Positions 33,983-45,870 are shown, counted from the stretch's first letter. The stretch: 64,000 nucleotides of DNA from Eurosta solidaginis (GCF_040869045.1 NC_090320.1:241428978-241492977); one strand, 5' to 3'. The notes: generated by a model from the letters alone, not told the origin. Numbers and translations: made by a program.

Positions 33983-34473
33983 AAATAAATAATAGTTTAA
34001 AAAAACTAAAAAAAACACGCTTTTATAGCTCACCGGACAAAAAAATAGAAAATAATTTTCTGTTAAAAAGAGTTTATATAACAGTAGTAGAAGGTCAAAC
34101 AATCATTTACAGTTAATCACCTCAAAATAAAATTATAATAAAATTTAAGTTATTAACAGAATAATTTAATTCGCAGTAAAAAGCGTGGGGTGCTTGATAT
34201 TGAATGGTACAATCATTCTATTGGCAACTATCTGAGAGGAAATATATGAAATATAGTCAAATACACCCCACGCTTTTTACTGTGAATTAAATTATTATGT
34301 TAATAACTTTAATTTTATTAAAATTTTATTTTGAGGTGATTAACGATAAACGATTGTTTGACCTTCTACTACTGTTATATAAACTCTTTTTAATTGAAAA
34401 TTATTTTCTATTTTTTAGTTCGGTTTGCTATAAAAGCGTTTTTTTTTAGTTTTTTTAAACTATTATTTATTTA
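33983..34473. repeat. Long inverted repeat, ~210-bp arms, 71-bp spacer
   Basis: The left arm 33983-34192 (AAATAAATAATAGTTTAA ... AAAAAGCGTGGGGTG) is mirrored by the right arm 34264-34473 (CACCCCACGCTTTTTACTG ... AAACTATTATTTATTT) with a few differences. The spacer is 34193-34263. The left arm adjoins the 5' side of the LINE ORF1, so it could be that LINE's 5' UTR in inverted duplication or an independent foldback element. Confidence 0.85.
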
Positions 34474-35114
34474 TAAGTTTTGATGTGAAATTCTTCATAT
34501 GAAGATTTCGTTATAGCGCTGGCGCTAGAAAAATTGCACTGTGACTCTTGCATAATGAGCTTCGCTCAAGTTGACTTCACTTTATTGCCTTAGTTTTTCT
34601 TTACATTTTCTTTGCCTTTTATTTAAATTGGTGCTGTTTTTTGTGTTCATTTTATCTTCGCATACAAACATTAAATTGGCAAATTCTCAAGAATGAAGCC
34701 ATGTTATTTTTTAGATAATTGAATTATTTGGGGAGCTTGGTGGGTATTGTAAAACTCAAGGCACATTTGTATAAGGCGTTCGTTAAAGGTTGTAAGTATT
34801 TGTGTAAATATATAGGCATGTAGCTTAAAATTTGCAGGAGTATTTATATTTGTTTAAATAATTACGAGGGTGGGCTAGTACGTTTTTTGAACCACTAGAG
34901 AACCACAGAGCTAATAACGCAAGCTCTTTGCGGGAGTGTAAGGTGATATTTTAATGTTAAAAGCAATTAGCTATGGCTATGGGTGATTTTAGACAAGACT
35001 GTGTTCTGTGAAGAAGTAAGAAAGGAAAATGAGATTTTCTTCGAATTTTGCAGCTAAAACATAGGAGGAGTATACATCTTTATTGGGTCCGAGGGCATAT
35101 ATGAATTGATGGGA
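34474..35114. other. Unassigned spacer
   Basis: AT-rich, no recognised element or exon. Confidence 0.45.
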
Positions 35115-35510
35115 AAGAAAAAGTGGATTAAATAACCTAAAAGCTGGCTCCGTAGACCTCCCTGTCAGATTGAGCGAGATTAAGGGAAGGCAAGAGTTGC
35201 ACATGAACGACCACGCGGGAAAGGCGTGGACCCATGACCGGCGCTGTAAAGTTACGAAGATCATGTGTAGGTTTTACAATCTTAGATTAACAAAATTACT
35301 TCTACCACATGCCTTTAAATAAGGCTTAGTCAGTGCTAACAGAGTTACAAAGCTCGGGTTGGAGGTGGGAACAATCGAACACGTTTTGTGCTCGTGTCAT
35401 GCACTTGCCAATCTAAGATAACAGCTATTGGGAGTTATACAGTTGTCAGATCTAGAAACAGCAAGTGTCATATGTCCTAGAAAGCTTTTAGTATTTGCCA
35501 ACAGGATGGA
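35115..35510 (+). pseudogene. LINE 3' coding end (RNase H-type LINE, CCHC-like tail)
   Basis: Plus-strand frames encode VDLPVRLSEIKGRQE, RRCKVTKIMC..YNLRLTKLLL and, after a stop, GLEVGTIEHVLCSCHALANL, LLGVIQLSDLETAS. The same C-terminal stretch (EHVLCSCPAL, LLGVIQLSDLEAAS) occurs on the minus strand at 44736-45110, so both belong to one LINE family. 5'-truncated and mutated. Confidence 0.7.
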
Positions 35511-35512
35511 GT

Positions 35513-35620
35513 TATTTTTACACTCAGCGTGCTTTGCACATAGAGCATATTAAAGTTGGTAACACAACGGTTGATCGTCATGGCATAAATAATCGAGGCA
35601 AATATAGACTTCCATATTAC
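35513..35620 (+). mobile_element. Element A-like 5'-end fragment
   Basis: CACTCAGCG..GCACATAGAGCATATTAA and ATAATCGAGGCAAATATAGACTTCCATAT line up with the first ~100 bases of element A (TACTCAGTTGAGCAGAGCTCACAGAGTATATTAA ... ATCGAGATAGATATAGACTTCC). Diverged, cut off by the adjacent Helitron copy. Confidence 0.6.
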
Positions 35621-35624
35621 AGAC

Positions 35625-36465
35625 CTAGCAGACCCGGCAGACATTGTTCTGCCCTAAATTTGGTCTATCTGCATACATTTTAATAAACTTTTTCCGTCTA
35701 ACTCTGCCCTCCACCCCTTCACTTTTTCTTAATCCTTTAATTCACTCCTCCCTACGCCTTTTTCGCTTCATCTATCTCTATCTTCGTCTCACTCTATCTC
35801 TTTCTCAGTCTCCTTCTCCTTTCTCCTTTCCCCTTTTCTCTTCTCTCAAGTTCTTCTCATTCTTCTTCATCCCTTATTGCCAGCCCCAGAGGGTGGTATC
35901 TATTTTGTTCCAGTCCCACTCCAAATCCCAGTCCCAGTCCGTCTCTGGTCTACTTCCCGAGATCGTAAAACTAATATAGGCAAATTTATATACCAAATTT
36001 CAGGCAAATCGAATAGTACGTATGTAAATAGTTATGTGGGTATTATTAATTCCTGTCTTTATTTCGGCTTCGCATGAATATTTATCAGTATTGCCAGGTT
36101 GATGCGACTAAATCGAATATCACAATGAAAATTACTTTAAAGCTCACAGCAACAGTTTCATTTGTTATCCATATTGTATAAACACATTCTAGGGGTACCC
36201 GGGTCTACGTTTTGGCCTATATCTTGAGACCCTAGTCACCAATAGGTATGAAAACTACCCTTTACTAAAATACTCATCAACAGCTTTCATTTGATATCCA
36301 TATTGTATAAACTCTGTCTAGGGGTACCCGGGTCCACGTTTTGGCCTATATCTCGAGACCCTAGTCATCCAGGGGTATGAAAAATTCCCCGTATCAAAGT
36401 ACTCATAAGCAGCTTCCACTTGATAGCCATATTGTACAAACACATCCCAGGATTACCTTAGCATA
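35625..36465 (-). mobile_element. Element B copy 3: Helitron, 5'-truncated
   Basis: The 3' end is at the left: CTAG at 35625-35628 and hairpin at 35636-35653. Then the CT-rich block (35700-35870), CAGTCCC units (35880-35945), the GGCAAATTTATATACCAAAT block, and about two and a half ~130-bp monomers (36150-36460). It stops at about 36465 with no TC end. Small frames across the CT-rich block are low complexity. Confidence 0.8.
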
Positions 36466-37059
36466 AAAAATATATTGAAGAATTAAATTTCCTTAGTGCA
36501 CAAATATTAGCATATACATGCAAAAATACCAAAAAATAAAACTTTTGTTTAAGAATTTTAAGGAAATGTTCAATATTTTTAACGAAAAGGTATTTTTCAA
36601 GAGATGTTTGGATTCTTAACCATTTATGTTGCATTAACTGGGCAACAACGCATAAATATGTATGTACATACATATGTCAAGCTGATATGGTATGAAAATA
36701 CATACATACATCCATACATATAAATGTACTCCCGAAGTTAAATAACGCAGCGAATGCTATGTGTCGCCTCACTCAAATGCAAATTTACGCGCACAGTTGA
36801 CACCGAACAACCACACACGCGCATTTTTTGGTAAAAATGTTACTTTTGTTTAAACAATTTGGCTGATATAAGAAAGGAATCAAGTATTTTTTTTGACGCG
36901 GAATTAAGGTAAATATTTCAAAGTTTTACTTAAAAGCAGAATTTTTTAAATCCATCCATCTGTTTATGAGTTATAGCTGTGTAAACAAAAATTTTATGAT
37001 TTTTTACTACATTTTGGCAATTTGCCACACCCCTATAATATATACCTTAAAAATATATT
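36466..37059. other. Unassigned spacer
   Basis: AT-rich with ACATACATACA tracts near 36700; no exon or element recognised. Confidence 0.45.
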
Positions 37060-37883
37060 AACTGTACCATATCACGTAGCTAAGCTTCCAAAAGCAAAAA
37101 ACCGTTTTATAATCGGAGCATTCTGTGTGAAGCTATGTGCGTACATGGCATTTAGCGACTTTATAGATGCTAAGGATGAAAAAAGAATTGATTTAGCCAT
37201 AACCGTCTGTCCGGTTGTCTGTGAACACTATAACTTGAGAAAATACTCATCTCCCATCGCTATTTAAAATGAACGAAATCATATGATAACCACGCCCACT
37301 TTTTATATATATGACATTTTGGAAACTAATAATAAATAATACACCTAGAATGTTAAAATTTGATCTGTGTACTGATATTGAGACTCTTGATAAAAATTTC
37401 AAACACTTTTTCAAAATGGGCGTGGCACCGCCTACTTGTGATAAAATCAATTGAACAAATATTAATAATCATATATCAAAAATTGTTAAACCTATCGTAA
37501 TAAAATTCGACAGAGAGGTTGTCTTTACTATAAGGAATGCTTTGAAGAAAAATTAACGAAATCGGTTAAGGACCACGCCCAATTTTATATAAAAGATTTT
37601 AAAAGGGAAAATAATAAGCTATATTTTAGCGAAAAATAGTTTTGTAACAATGATATTTCACTTACCAAGTTTTATTGTAGGAGAAAATTGGGAAACATTT
37701 TTTTAATGGGCGGTGCCACGCCCAATTCCGATCAAACATTACACAACATTTCTAGAGCCTCAAAAAAAAAAAAAAAAAATAAATCCCTCGTAATAAAAAT
37801 CGAAAAAGTAATTTATCTGGAATAAGCTGTACAATTGAAACTCATGCTGGGTATATAATGTTCGGTTAACAACCCTCACTTGT
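37060..37883 (+). mobile_element. Strongly diverged element A relative
   Basis: Shares with element A, in order: GATTTAGCCATAACCGTCTGTCC, AACTTGAGAAAATACTCATC, CGCTATTTAAAATGAACGAAATC, CCACGCCCACTTTTT, AAAATGGGCGTGGCACCGCC and the end GTATATAATGTTCGGTTAAC...CACTTGTT. Spacing and remaining sequence differ throughout, and there is no tandem array. An older subfamily. Confidence 0.7.
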
Positions 37884-37885
37884 TA

Positions 37886-38273
37886 ACATAGGTCCTGGTT
37901 TTTGGTAGCCTAATCGAGATAGATATAGATTTCAATATATCAAAATTATCTGGGCGAAAAAAGAAATTCATTTAGCCATGTCCGTCCGTCCGTTCGTCTG
38001 TCCGTGAACACGATAACTTGAGTAAATTTTGAGGTATCTTAATGTAATTTGGTATATACATACGTTCCTGGGCACTCATCTCAGATCGCTATTTAAAATG
38101 AACGAAATCGGACTATAGCCGCGCCCACTTTTTCGATATCGAAAATCTGAAAAAGTGCGATAAGTGCACCGCCCACTTTTAAAAGAAGGTAATTTAAAAG
38201 GTTTGCAAGCTGTAATTTGGCAGCTGAGTATGTAATGTTCGGTTACACACGAACTTAACCTTCCTTACTTGTT
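37886..38273 (+). mobile_element. Element A copy 7, internally deleted (~390 bp)
   Basis: Starts within the 5' end (CTAATCGAGATAGATATAG) and has the (CCGT)n block. It jumps from GATAAGTGCACCGCCC to the far end (CTGAGTATGTAATGTTCGG ... CCTTACTTGTT). Two internal deletions remove the hinge and the whole array. Directly follows the diverged copy in the same orientation. Confidence 0.8.
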
Positions 38274-38279
38274 TTTTAA

Positions 38280-38965
38280 TTGACTCCACACAGGATTTGG
38301 TCAGTATTATGAACCCAGACGATACACGTAAATTGTTGGAGGGGAAACTGAAAGTTCCAACGATTTGGAAGACTTTTCTTCCTGAAGCTCCGATAACTTT
38401 GTTCCAAGTGAAAACTAAAAGTCAAGCTCTTCCAGTGCGGGGGACTTAAATGATGACAACATAAACGAGGATATAAATAAAAATAAATAAATGTAAGGCG
38501 CGATAAGCTCCGAAGAGATTTTAGGCCGAGCTTTTCTTCCAATTTGCGTCGTGCTCCTTTTAATTTTTCCTACAAATTGGTGGGATGGGACCTACTTGTA
38601 TGCCGACTACGAACGGCAGATGAGTTTTTACAGAGAAGCTTTTCATGGCAGAAATGTACTCGGAACGCTTGCCAAACACTGCCGAGCGGCGGTCGCGCTT
38701 AGGAAAATTTTCGTGTAATGGAAAAAACTTGTTTCTAAAATTTAGATAGTGCTTTGCTCGGAACGTGAACCCAGAATTTTCGGTGTGGTAGGCGGAACAC
38801 GCTACCATCATACCACGGCGGCCGCAGCGAGGATATAGGGGATATAAAAGAACTTGATATAAATACACTGCACTCTGACCAACAAAACAATGAAAATTTT
38901 GACTGCAATTCTCCGGAAGATTTTGTTCCTAAGCGAACTGCAAGCCCTTCTCGTAATTGCAAAAT
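38280..38965 (+). pseudogene. Unknown coding fragment interrupted by a SINE
   Basis: Before the SINE one frame reads STQDLVSIMNPDDTRKLLEG, PTIWKTFLPEAPITLFQV, then a frame change to SSSSAGDLNDDNINEDI. After the SINE (one TSD removed) the same frame continues GDIKELDINTLHSDQQNNEN, FVPKRTASPSRNCKIS, then a stop at about 38970. The continuity across the SINE, and codon-like composition, argue for former coding sequence of about 110 residues. The acidic, serine-rich protein is not recognised; it may be a host or a transposon protein. Confidence 0.5.
38476..38827 (-). mobile_element. tRNA-derived SINE, copy 3, with 10-bp TSD
   Basis: Same family as 17075-17434. Minus-strand head with CCGTGGTATGATGGTAGCG, diverged B box (GGGTTCACGTTCC), body TTTCTGCCATGAAAAGC, and end GCGCCTTACATTTATTTATT. 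Flanked by CGAGGATATA at 38466-38475 and 38828-38837. Confidence 0.92.
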
Positions 38966-39015
38966 TTCATAAGATATTCCTCGCACAGCAAGTATGGGAG
39001 AGATCTTCCAAAAAC

Positions 39016-39066
39016 CTATTCCGAAATCTCACGGACCGGTCAGTTCAACCTCACCCAACCTAACCT
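39016..39066 (+). mobile_element. LINE 3'-tail remnant with (CCTAA)n
   Basis: ACGGACCGGTCAGTTCAACC followed by CAACCTAACCTA matches the 3' end of the LINE at 44641-45870 read in its own sense (GGCCAGTTCAACCTAACC). Only about 50 bp. Confidence 0.5.
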
Positions 39067-40394
39067 ATTATGTTCACTTGTACGTTTGTCTGTACTATGT
39101 AACTCTTTTAAAAATGTTACGTATACGCACCGGTGCGTAGCTTTTCAGGTGGTTGGATTTTAATTAAACAATTTAGTTACCTATAACTTCTATTTATATC
39201 TTCGCAAGTGAATTTTTATATATACATATGTTAATTTTTATTCTTTTATATATCTATTTTTAAATCAATCACATTTGCTTTCACAATTTTATTTTCATTG
39301 TTGATTTTTCTGGTTGATTGAAATTTGATGAGTGAACACCGTGATTTAATCACAAGAGGTTTGCTCGACTGACACATTTTCTGCAATTGCAGCCATTTTG
39401 CTCCCAAATCGAATTGGCATCCGTTAACTGTGTTGTTTCTTTGGAATTTTTCGAAAAATATTAGTATAAGAAATAGGAAGCAATCTGTTTACAAATACCC
39501 GATAAGTACTGAACTGCATAATTCCTTAGAACATTTATTTTAATTTTATGTTGAATTTATTAACTAGGCCATGATCTATTAGTGTGGCTGAACATAGGTT
39601 TTATGAAAAGTACGAACACCAAGGGATCGTGCACTTTCGTAAACCTATAAACATGCGAAACCTAAACCAATTCAAAATTCATCGTTCAACTTCAAAAACT
39701 CGACTATTAAATCGATTCACCAAATGTCATTAGTAAATAATGGAGATCCCATAACGAAATGTACTCATTGAGCATGTTAATTTAATCATTCCGTATGTTC
39801 GCCACATACGTATCCATTTAAGAGTTTGTGGAAACATTTCATATTTGGAATATTATGTACATATATACTTATTTGGAATATTTGGACCTCGTGAGGTAGT
39901 ATCAAACGAACGTGTTCCGAATATGTTAAATTAACGATTTATCCGAAACAATACTTAAACGGAAAAGAGCTTTCCGAAATATCAGAACAAAAAAGTAAAT
40001 ACTTTCTATGCCGCAGGACCGCACAAAAGCTTAACTCTTCCCTCGAAGTGAAGGAAGGAATATAAAGTCTTAAGATAATAAGCCATTTTCTTTAATTTTT
40101 TATTTTTTGTCTGTTCATTGCGGCTGCTGACTAGAGTATCACCCCATGTCGGCTGCTAGTTCGAAATCATCCTATCTCAAAATATTTTTTTAAAATTTTC
40201 CATTTCAGTAGTTTTCACAAAAAAGCTCTATATCAGAATTAGGTTGACGAACGGCTTATCTCAGAATGCTTTTCATTAACTCCCTCCAATGTCAAATTCT
40301 GAATGAATAACCAAACCAACATAACTCTTTATCTATTCACGAAATATTCAGTAGAAAATGAATTATTTCCTCCAAAATCTGTAGGGGTTTACAA
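39067..40394. other. Unassigned 1.3-kb stretch
   Basis: AT-rich and not obviously repetitive; no splice-bounded frame or known repeat recognised. Confidence 0.4.
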
Positions 40395-41957
40395 ATTTAT
40401 TATTTATTTATTTATTTAAGCCAATTAGAAAAGAATCTTATAGGCTAATTATAAAAGTGTAAAGTAGTTAACAATGTTAATATAAATTACCTTACATATA
40501 AAAAGTATTTAAAATACTCAGAAAGCCATCTTTCGAACAAGAAAAATCTATTTCACAAAATTTATAAATTCTATTGAACTCACTTAAGGCTCTAGTAATT
40601 GGAGAATTCCGCGCATAAAGAGTCCTAAGAACACCAATATGGAAAAACTTAGAAGCACGAAGAGCTCTGGCCGGAATATTAATGAAAATCCTCTCAAGGA
40701 GCACAGGGCAATCAACACCACCCACGTAACAAACGAACGACAGCGATAAAATTATCCTCCTGTCCTGCAATGATTTTAAGTTAATCAATAAGCAAGGAGC
40801 TTTATAAGTCGGGGCAGGATCCGAGAAGCGCAGACTGCGTAATGCAAAGTGTACGATTACTTTTTGGATTCGTTAAATTCTTGCAACATGGCAGGAATAA
40901 TACGGAAACCAAATGAAACAAGCGTACTCAAGTTTGGATAGCACAAACGCGGAATATAAAAGCTTTAGCGTACACGGGTCACTGAAATCCGAGCTGTGAC
41001 GCCTAACAAAAGCTAGCATGGCATACGACTTAGAAATGCACACATTAATATAACTTGAAAATGAAAATTTCGAGTCAAATATTACTCCCAAGTCCTTAAT
41101 TTCACTAACCCGTAACAGGGGCGAGACTGATATTTGATACATGGTATCAATCATATTAACACGTTCGAAAAAGTTATTTGAAAGCACTTTTTTAGGTTAA
41201 GTGATAACCGATTATTATTACACCAGTTACTTAATTTATCCAAAGCTTCTTGCAACAATACCGCATCATGAAGGCTATGAATAGGCAAGTATATGTTAAG
41301 GTCATCTGCATACAGCAAGAATCTTACTTTAGAGAAGGAAGAGCAAATATCATTAATAAACAAGACAAAAAACAGTGGACCCAGGATACTACCTTGTGGA
41401 ACACCTGAGCAGGCAACGAATGGATGAGACCTAACACCATCAACTACAACCATGCAACGACGATTAAATAGTATGATTCAATCCAACTCAAAAATACTGA
41501 GTGAAAGCCCAAACAGGCTAACTTTTTAATCAAAATAACCTGGGAGACTCGATCGAATGTCTTGGAAAATTCAGTATACATAGCGTCAACCTGATATCAT
41601 GCCTGAAAAGCTGCGAGATAGTCATCAGAGAAAATAGTCAAATTAGACACAGTTGAGCGTCCTGAAAAAAATCCATGCTGCTCTAGATACACAAAATTCT
41701 TAACACAGAAACGTAATTTATCTTGGATGATACATTCAAAGAGCTTTGCCATGGTGGAAAGTTTTGAAATGGGCCTTTAATTAGTAATATCATTTTTATT
41801 GCCGCTCTTGAAAATAGGTGTAATGAATGCTACTTTCCACGCATCAATAAAAGTACCTGTAGATAACGAATTATTAAAAAATAACAACAGTGGATACACT
41901 AGGGAATCACATTGTTTAAACAAAATTGTAGACAAACTATCGACATCGGTACTCGTC
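40395..41957 (-). pseudogene. LINE reverse transcriptase, 5'-truncated (YADD intact)
   Basis: Minus-strand order: AWKVAFITPIFKSGNKNDIT, RPISKLSTMAKLFE, LEQHGFF (about 41960-41680), then GVPQGSILGPLFFVLFINDI and LLYADDLNIYL with the catalytic YADD intact (41453-41280), LSLNLKKC, then frame change, DLGVIFDSKFSF, LEYACFIWFPYY, and the C-terminal VDCPVLLERI..NIPARALR. It ends at about 40395 in (TAAA)n. Several frameshifts and stops make it inactive. Jockey-like by its RT motifs; no endonuclease remains. Confidence 0.85.
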
Positions 41958-42257
41958 GACGTCTTAAGCCGATGATGCCTGGAAGGTAGTATCTATTAAT
42001 CCAGTATTTAAAAGTGGCAACAAGAATAATATTGCCAATTATAGACCAATCACTAAGATATCCTCCGTATCAAAATTATTTGAGACTATTATAAAAAATA
42101 AGATTAAGACGTCTTAGGCCGGTGATGCCTGGAAGGTAGTCTCTATTAATCCAGTATTTAAAAGTGGCAACAAGAATAATATTGCCAATTATAGACCAAT
42201 CACCAAGATATCCTCCGTATCAAAATTATTTGAGACTATTATAAAAAATAAGATTTA
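41958..42257 (+). repeat. 150-bp tandem duplication in the LINE RT
   Basis: Copy 1 at 41958-42107 and copy 2 at 42108-42257 start GACGTCTTA(A/G)GCCG(A/G)TGATGCC and differ at only a few bases. 150 bp is 50 codons, so the RT frame is kept. Confidence 0.9.
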
Positions 42258-43582
42258 TTTTGTAGTAAATAGCTTTATCTCCCTTGAACAGCATGATTTC
42301 GTAAAAGGTCGTTTAACGGTCCCAAATCTGGCAGTGTTTTCGGAATATTGCATCTCAGCGTTTCAAAACCGACTTCAAGTTGATGCTTTGTACACAGACT
42401 TTTCAAAGGCTTCTGACAAAGTAAGTCACAAATTTGAGCTTTAGGATTTCACTGCACCCTTTTAAATTGGTTTGAATCCTATCTCTCGTGTCGTAAATGT
42501 AAGGTCGTTGTTGATGGGTTCTCATCAAATTCGTTCACTGCGACGTCTGAAGTTCCTCAGGGTAGCATATTGGGTCCACTTCTTTTCATTATCTTCATAA
42601 ATGATATATCCAGTTGTTTCAAGTACACTAAGTTTCTTTTGTGTGCTGATGATTTAAAGTTGTATTCGTCAATTACAAGTAAGGAGGACGTGTCGAATCT
42701 CCAATCTGATTTAGATAATGTCGCGATTTGGTGTAAACGAAATAAACTAAATTTAAATATTAAAAAATGCTCACATGTCTGCTACTCTAAGTCTCGCTGT
42801 CTTCTGCCTACATCTTCCAATATTGATGGGCTTCCACTATCTACTTTAAGTGAAATTATCGATCTTGGTGTTGTATTCGACTCCAAATTTCTGTTTCACA
42901 GTCATTTGAGCTACGTAATTGCAAACGCATATTACTTGCATTCATTAGACGTTTTGGCTCTGACTTTTCTGATCCCTACACTTTAAAATTGCTGTACACC
43001 TCGCTTGTACGTTCCCAATTAGAATACGCTGTTTTTATCTGGAGACAATACTATGATTAACATACTAAGAGGCTTGAGCGAGTTCAAAACGTGTTGGCCG
43101 CTTTGCGTTGCGGTCCTTAAACTTCAGAGACCCGATTCATCCTTATAGGAGTCGTTGTTTGCTTATTAGCTTAAAGTCCTTAGATACTAGACGGTCCATT
43201 CTGTCCCTCACTTTTGTGTTCGGCTTAATAAATGGATTAATTGACTGTCCCTTCTTGCTTGAGAGAATACGTTTTAATATCCCGCAGAGGAGTTTACGGA
43301 ATCACGATATTTTCTGGTTGGGATTTGTTAGAACTAATCACGCAACTAATGCTCCGATTTTTAGAGCTTTGAAAGAATTTAATTCGCTTATGAACACTGA
43401 AAATCTTGATTTTTCCTCTACGAAGGATGTATCTAAACAAAGATTAAATGAACTGTTTCTTAGCTAATTAGTTTTTAGATAAAATAATAATGATTGCTAT
43501 ATTTTTAGATGCTTTTTCTTCTTGTAATCTGTGTGAAAATCTTTATATATTTTAGATTAATATTGAAATAAATAAATAATCC
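41958..43582 (+). pseudogene. LINE reverse transcriptase, same family, opposite strand
   Basis: Plus-strand order: DAWKVVSINPVFKSGNKNNI, YRPITKISSVSKLFETI, LEQHDFVKGRLT, DFSKASDKV, then EVPQGSILGPLLFIIFINDI, CADDLKLYSS (tyrosine of YADD replaced by cysteine), LNLNIKKC, DLGVVFDSKFLF and, after a shift, IDCPFLLERIRFNIPQRSLR. It ends in AAATAAATAAATA at about 43580. It starts at the same conserved point as its minus-strand neighbour ends, head to head. Frameshifts near 42440 and 42990. Confidence 0.85.
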
Positions 43583-44640
43583 CATTAAGAATATCTTCCT
43601 TAGACAGTACTAGATTACCGAAGTCAATAGAAGCCTGAATATTAAAAGTAATATTATCACGACTGTCAGAATCATTCTAATATACTACTACTGATACTTT
43701 TGTACTACAATTTTCCCTGAAGGGGATTGAATTATTCCCCGTTTCATTGGATAAAAACCTCTAATAATTGAATCATGAAAACAACGCTCATTTTATGTTT
43801 GGCTCTAAATGTTTACACAAGTTAAATAAGAAAATATTTACGCACAAACTCACAATAAACCATCAAATTTTTCTTTTTCATTAATCAAAGTATATGTCGG
43901 ATTTTTATATCAAATATTAAAGCACTAAACGCAAACTTCACTTAAACTATGCTAGCAGTTGAATGAATGAAATAAATTTTACGTTGTCATTCAATATTCG
44001 GTGTTAACAAAAGCCGTTATTCATACGCACTCGCGCTCGATTAAGAAACGATTAACTACACAACACCGTTATTTGTTTGCTATATACCGTTTTATTTTGT
44101 GTGTTGTGTCGTGAATAAGTCAAGAAATTTGTTGAAGCGGCAAAATCGTTGCGCACTTTGATATTCAAATAAAGGGTGTGAAGTATGGTGTTAAGCACAA
44201 CAACAACAACGATAATAACACGAAGACGTTTCATTTGATTGAATGTAGAAGTATCGTTAAAATAACAACAACAAAAATATTAACCACGAACTTGAATACT
44301 TTGCGTCGTTGGTTGTGGTTTAACGAGCTTTAGATGCGTTTGATTTCGTTTTATTAGTTATATTCACAGATTTCATTTATCTGTTTTTATTCGCACGAAA
44401 ACAACGACTGCTTCGGCCAACGCACGGTATTGTACTAGCACAGCAAAACAATTGGGAAATGAATGATGACGAACAGCAACATTTGAAAATTGTTACTAGC
44501 AACATCGCCGTATGTTAATAACGAAACTCCCGAAGGTGATGGGCTGTAGGGCGTTTTGTTTTTATTCGCTATAAATAGCTTAGCTTTTAATTTGGGTATT
44601 TATTTAAGCTTTTTGCACAAGTAAGACCAAGTCTTTTAGG
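43583..44640. other. Unique-looking stretch with a candidate first exon on the minus strand
   Basis: No repeat family recognised. On the minus strand an ATG at 44234 in a favourable context (ATTCAATCAAATGA) opens a 60-codon frame: MKRLRVIIVVVVVLNTILHT, then NIKVRNDFAAS. This is short basic residues, ~15 hydrophobic residues, then a polar stretch, the shape of a type II membrane protein or signal-anchored enzyme. A possible donor (ACG|GTATAT) lies near 44090. No function can be assigned and chance is not excluded; the hydrophobic run comes partly from an (AAC)n tract. Confidence 0.35.
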
Positions 44641-45870
44641 TTGTACATCAATCCGTCTTAGGTTAGGTTAGGTTGAACTGGCCTGTCCATGAGGACCTCA
44701 CATAGCTTGAATGAGTCTGTAGTGTTGCCAGAAGTTTATTTTAACAACCAAACTGAAAAAGCCCTATAAAATACATCCGTCCTCTTAGCAAATACTGGAA
44801 GCTTTCTAGAACTTCTGCCACTTGCTGCTTCTAGATCTGACAGCTGTATCACTCCTAATAGCGGGCGTCTTAACCTGGAAAGCGCAGGGCACGAGCACAA
44901 AACGTGCTCGATCAAGCCTAATTTAGAGGTATGTGACACCAAGACACAGTGTGTAGTTAGAATAAACGGAATGAGTATAAAGTTCGCTCTTTTTAATGCT
45001 AGAATCAACTTTGTTAGTCTAAGGTTGTAAGACGTACACATAATCATCGACACTTTACAACACCGCACCTCTCGCCTTCTCTTAATCTCGCCAATCTAAT
45101 TGGGACGTCTACGGAGCAAGCTTCAAGGGATGCGCCCTTTTTAATTAGTTCATCTGCTTTTTCATTCCATCTATTCCCATGTGCCCCGGGACTCAATGTA
45201 GATGTATGCTGCTCCCTGTCCCGATTCTTTTCCGAGATTGCTTACACTCTAACATGCTGTGCTATGCGAGATTATTGCTTTAATTGCTGCTTGGCTGTCA
45301 ATATAAAAGTTAACACGGCTGTAGTGTAAGCTATTCTCTACTAGTGAGTTGGTTACGGCTAATACTTTCGCTTGGAAAACGCTACAGTGATCTGGGAGCT
45401 TGTAGGATCTGTTTATTGTGGGTCATAACAGTGTACCGCAGACCCTACTCCTTCCACTACTTTGCAACCATCTGTGACACAGGTATCGCCTCGTCCGCCA
45501 TTTGATCTCCCTTGCGCCAACAATCCACTTCTATTGCGGCTTTAAGATCTCCCTTAAATCACAGATAGGGAATCAGATAGTCTGTTCGTCCTGCAATTGA
45601 TGACGCTATATAACTACGATCATATGTTCGGCGCTCAAGCTGCCCCGAGGCACTGAGACTGGTTGCAATTGTTAACGCTATGTTCTTTGCTACCAGGTCT
45701 AAAGGTGGAATGTGCAGAATGGCATACGGTGCGACCGTCGGGGTTGGTTTCAGGGCTCTCGTGATGCTAAGCATTGATAGTCTGTATAACCCCTCTAATT
45801 TTTTGAGCTGGGTTGTTTTTTGTGTGATTTTCCACCAAACAAGAACTCGATGGTAGAGAATCAATCAGTC
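44641..45870 (-). pseudogene. LINE ORF2 C-terminal half with RNase H (R1/I-group type)
   Basis: Minus-strand order from 45864: thumb/connection (LVWWKITQKTTQLKKLEGLY, ITRALKPTPTVAPYAILHIP), then RNase H (TDGCKVVEGVGSA as the TDGS-like strand; GAHGNRWNEKADELIKKGA, the GN..AD active-site loop), then VPIRLARLREG, CTSYNLRLTKLIL and GLIEHVLCSCPALSRLRRPL (C..H-type tail). The 3' end carries AACCTAACCTAACC (about 44655). Presence of RNase H fits the I/R1/LOA group. Multiple stops and shifts; no upstream RT palm in place. Confidence 0.8.

Noticed and set aside
44641..44670. Telomeric TTAGG array
   Set aside because: Only three units, located exactly at a LINE 3' end.
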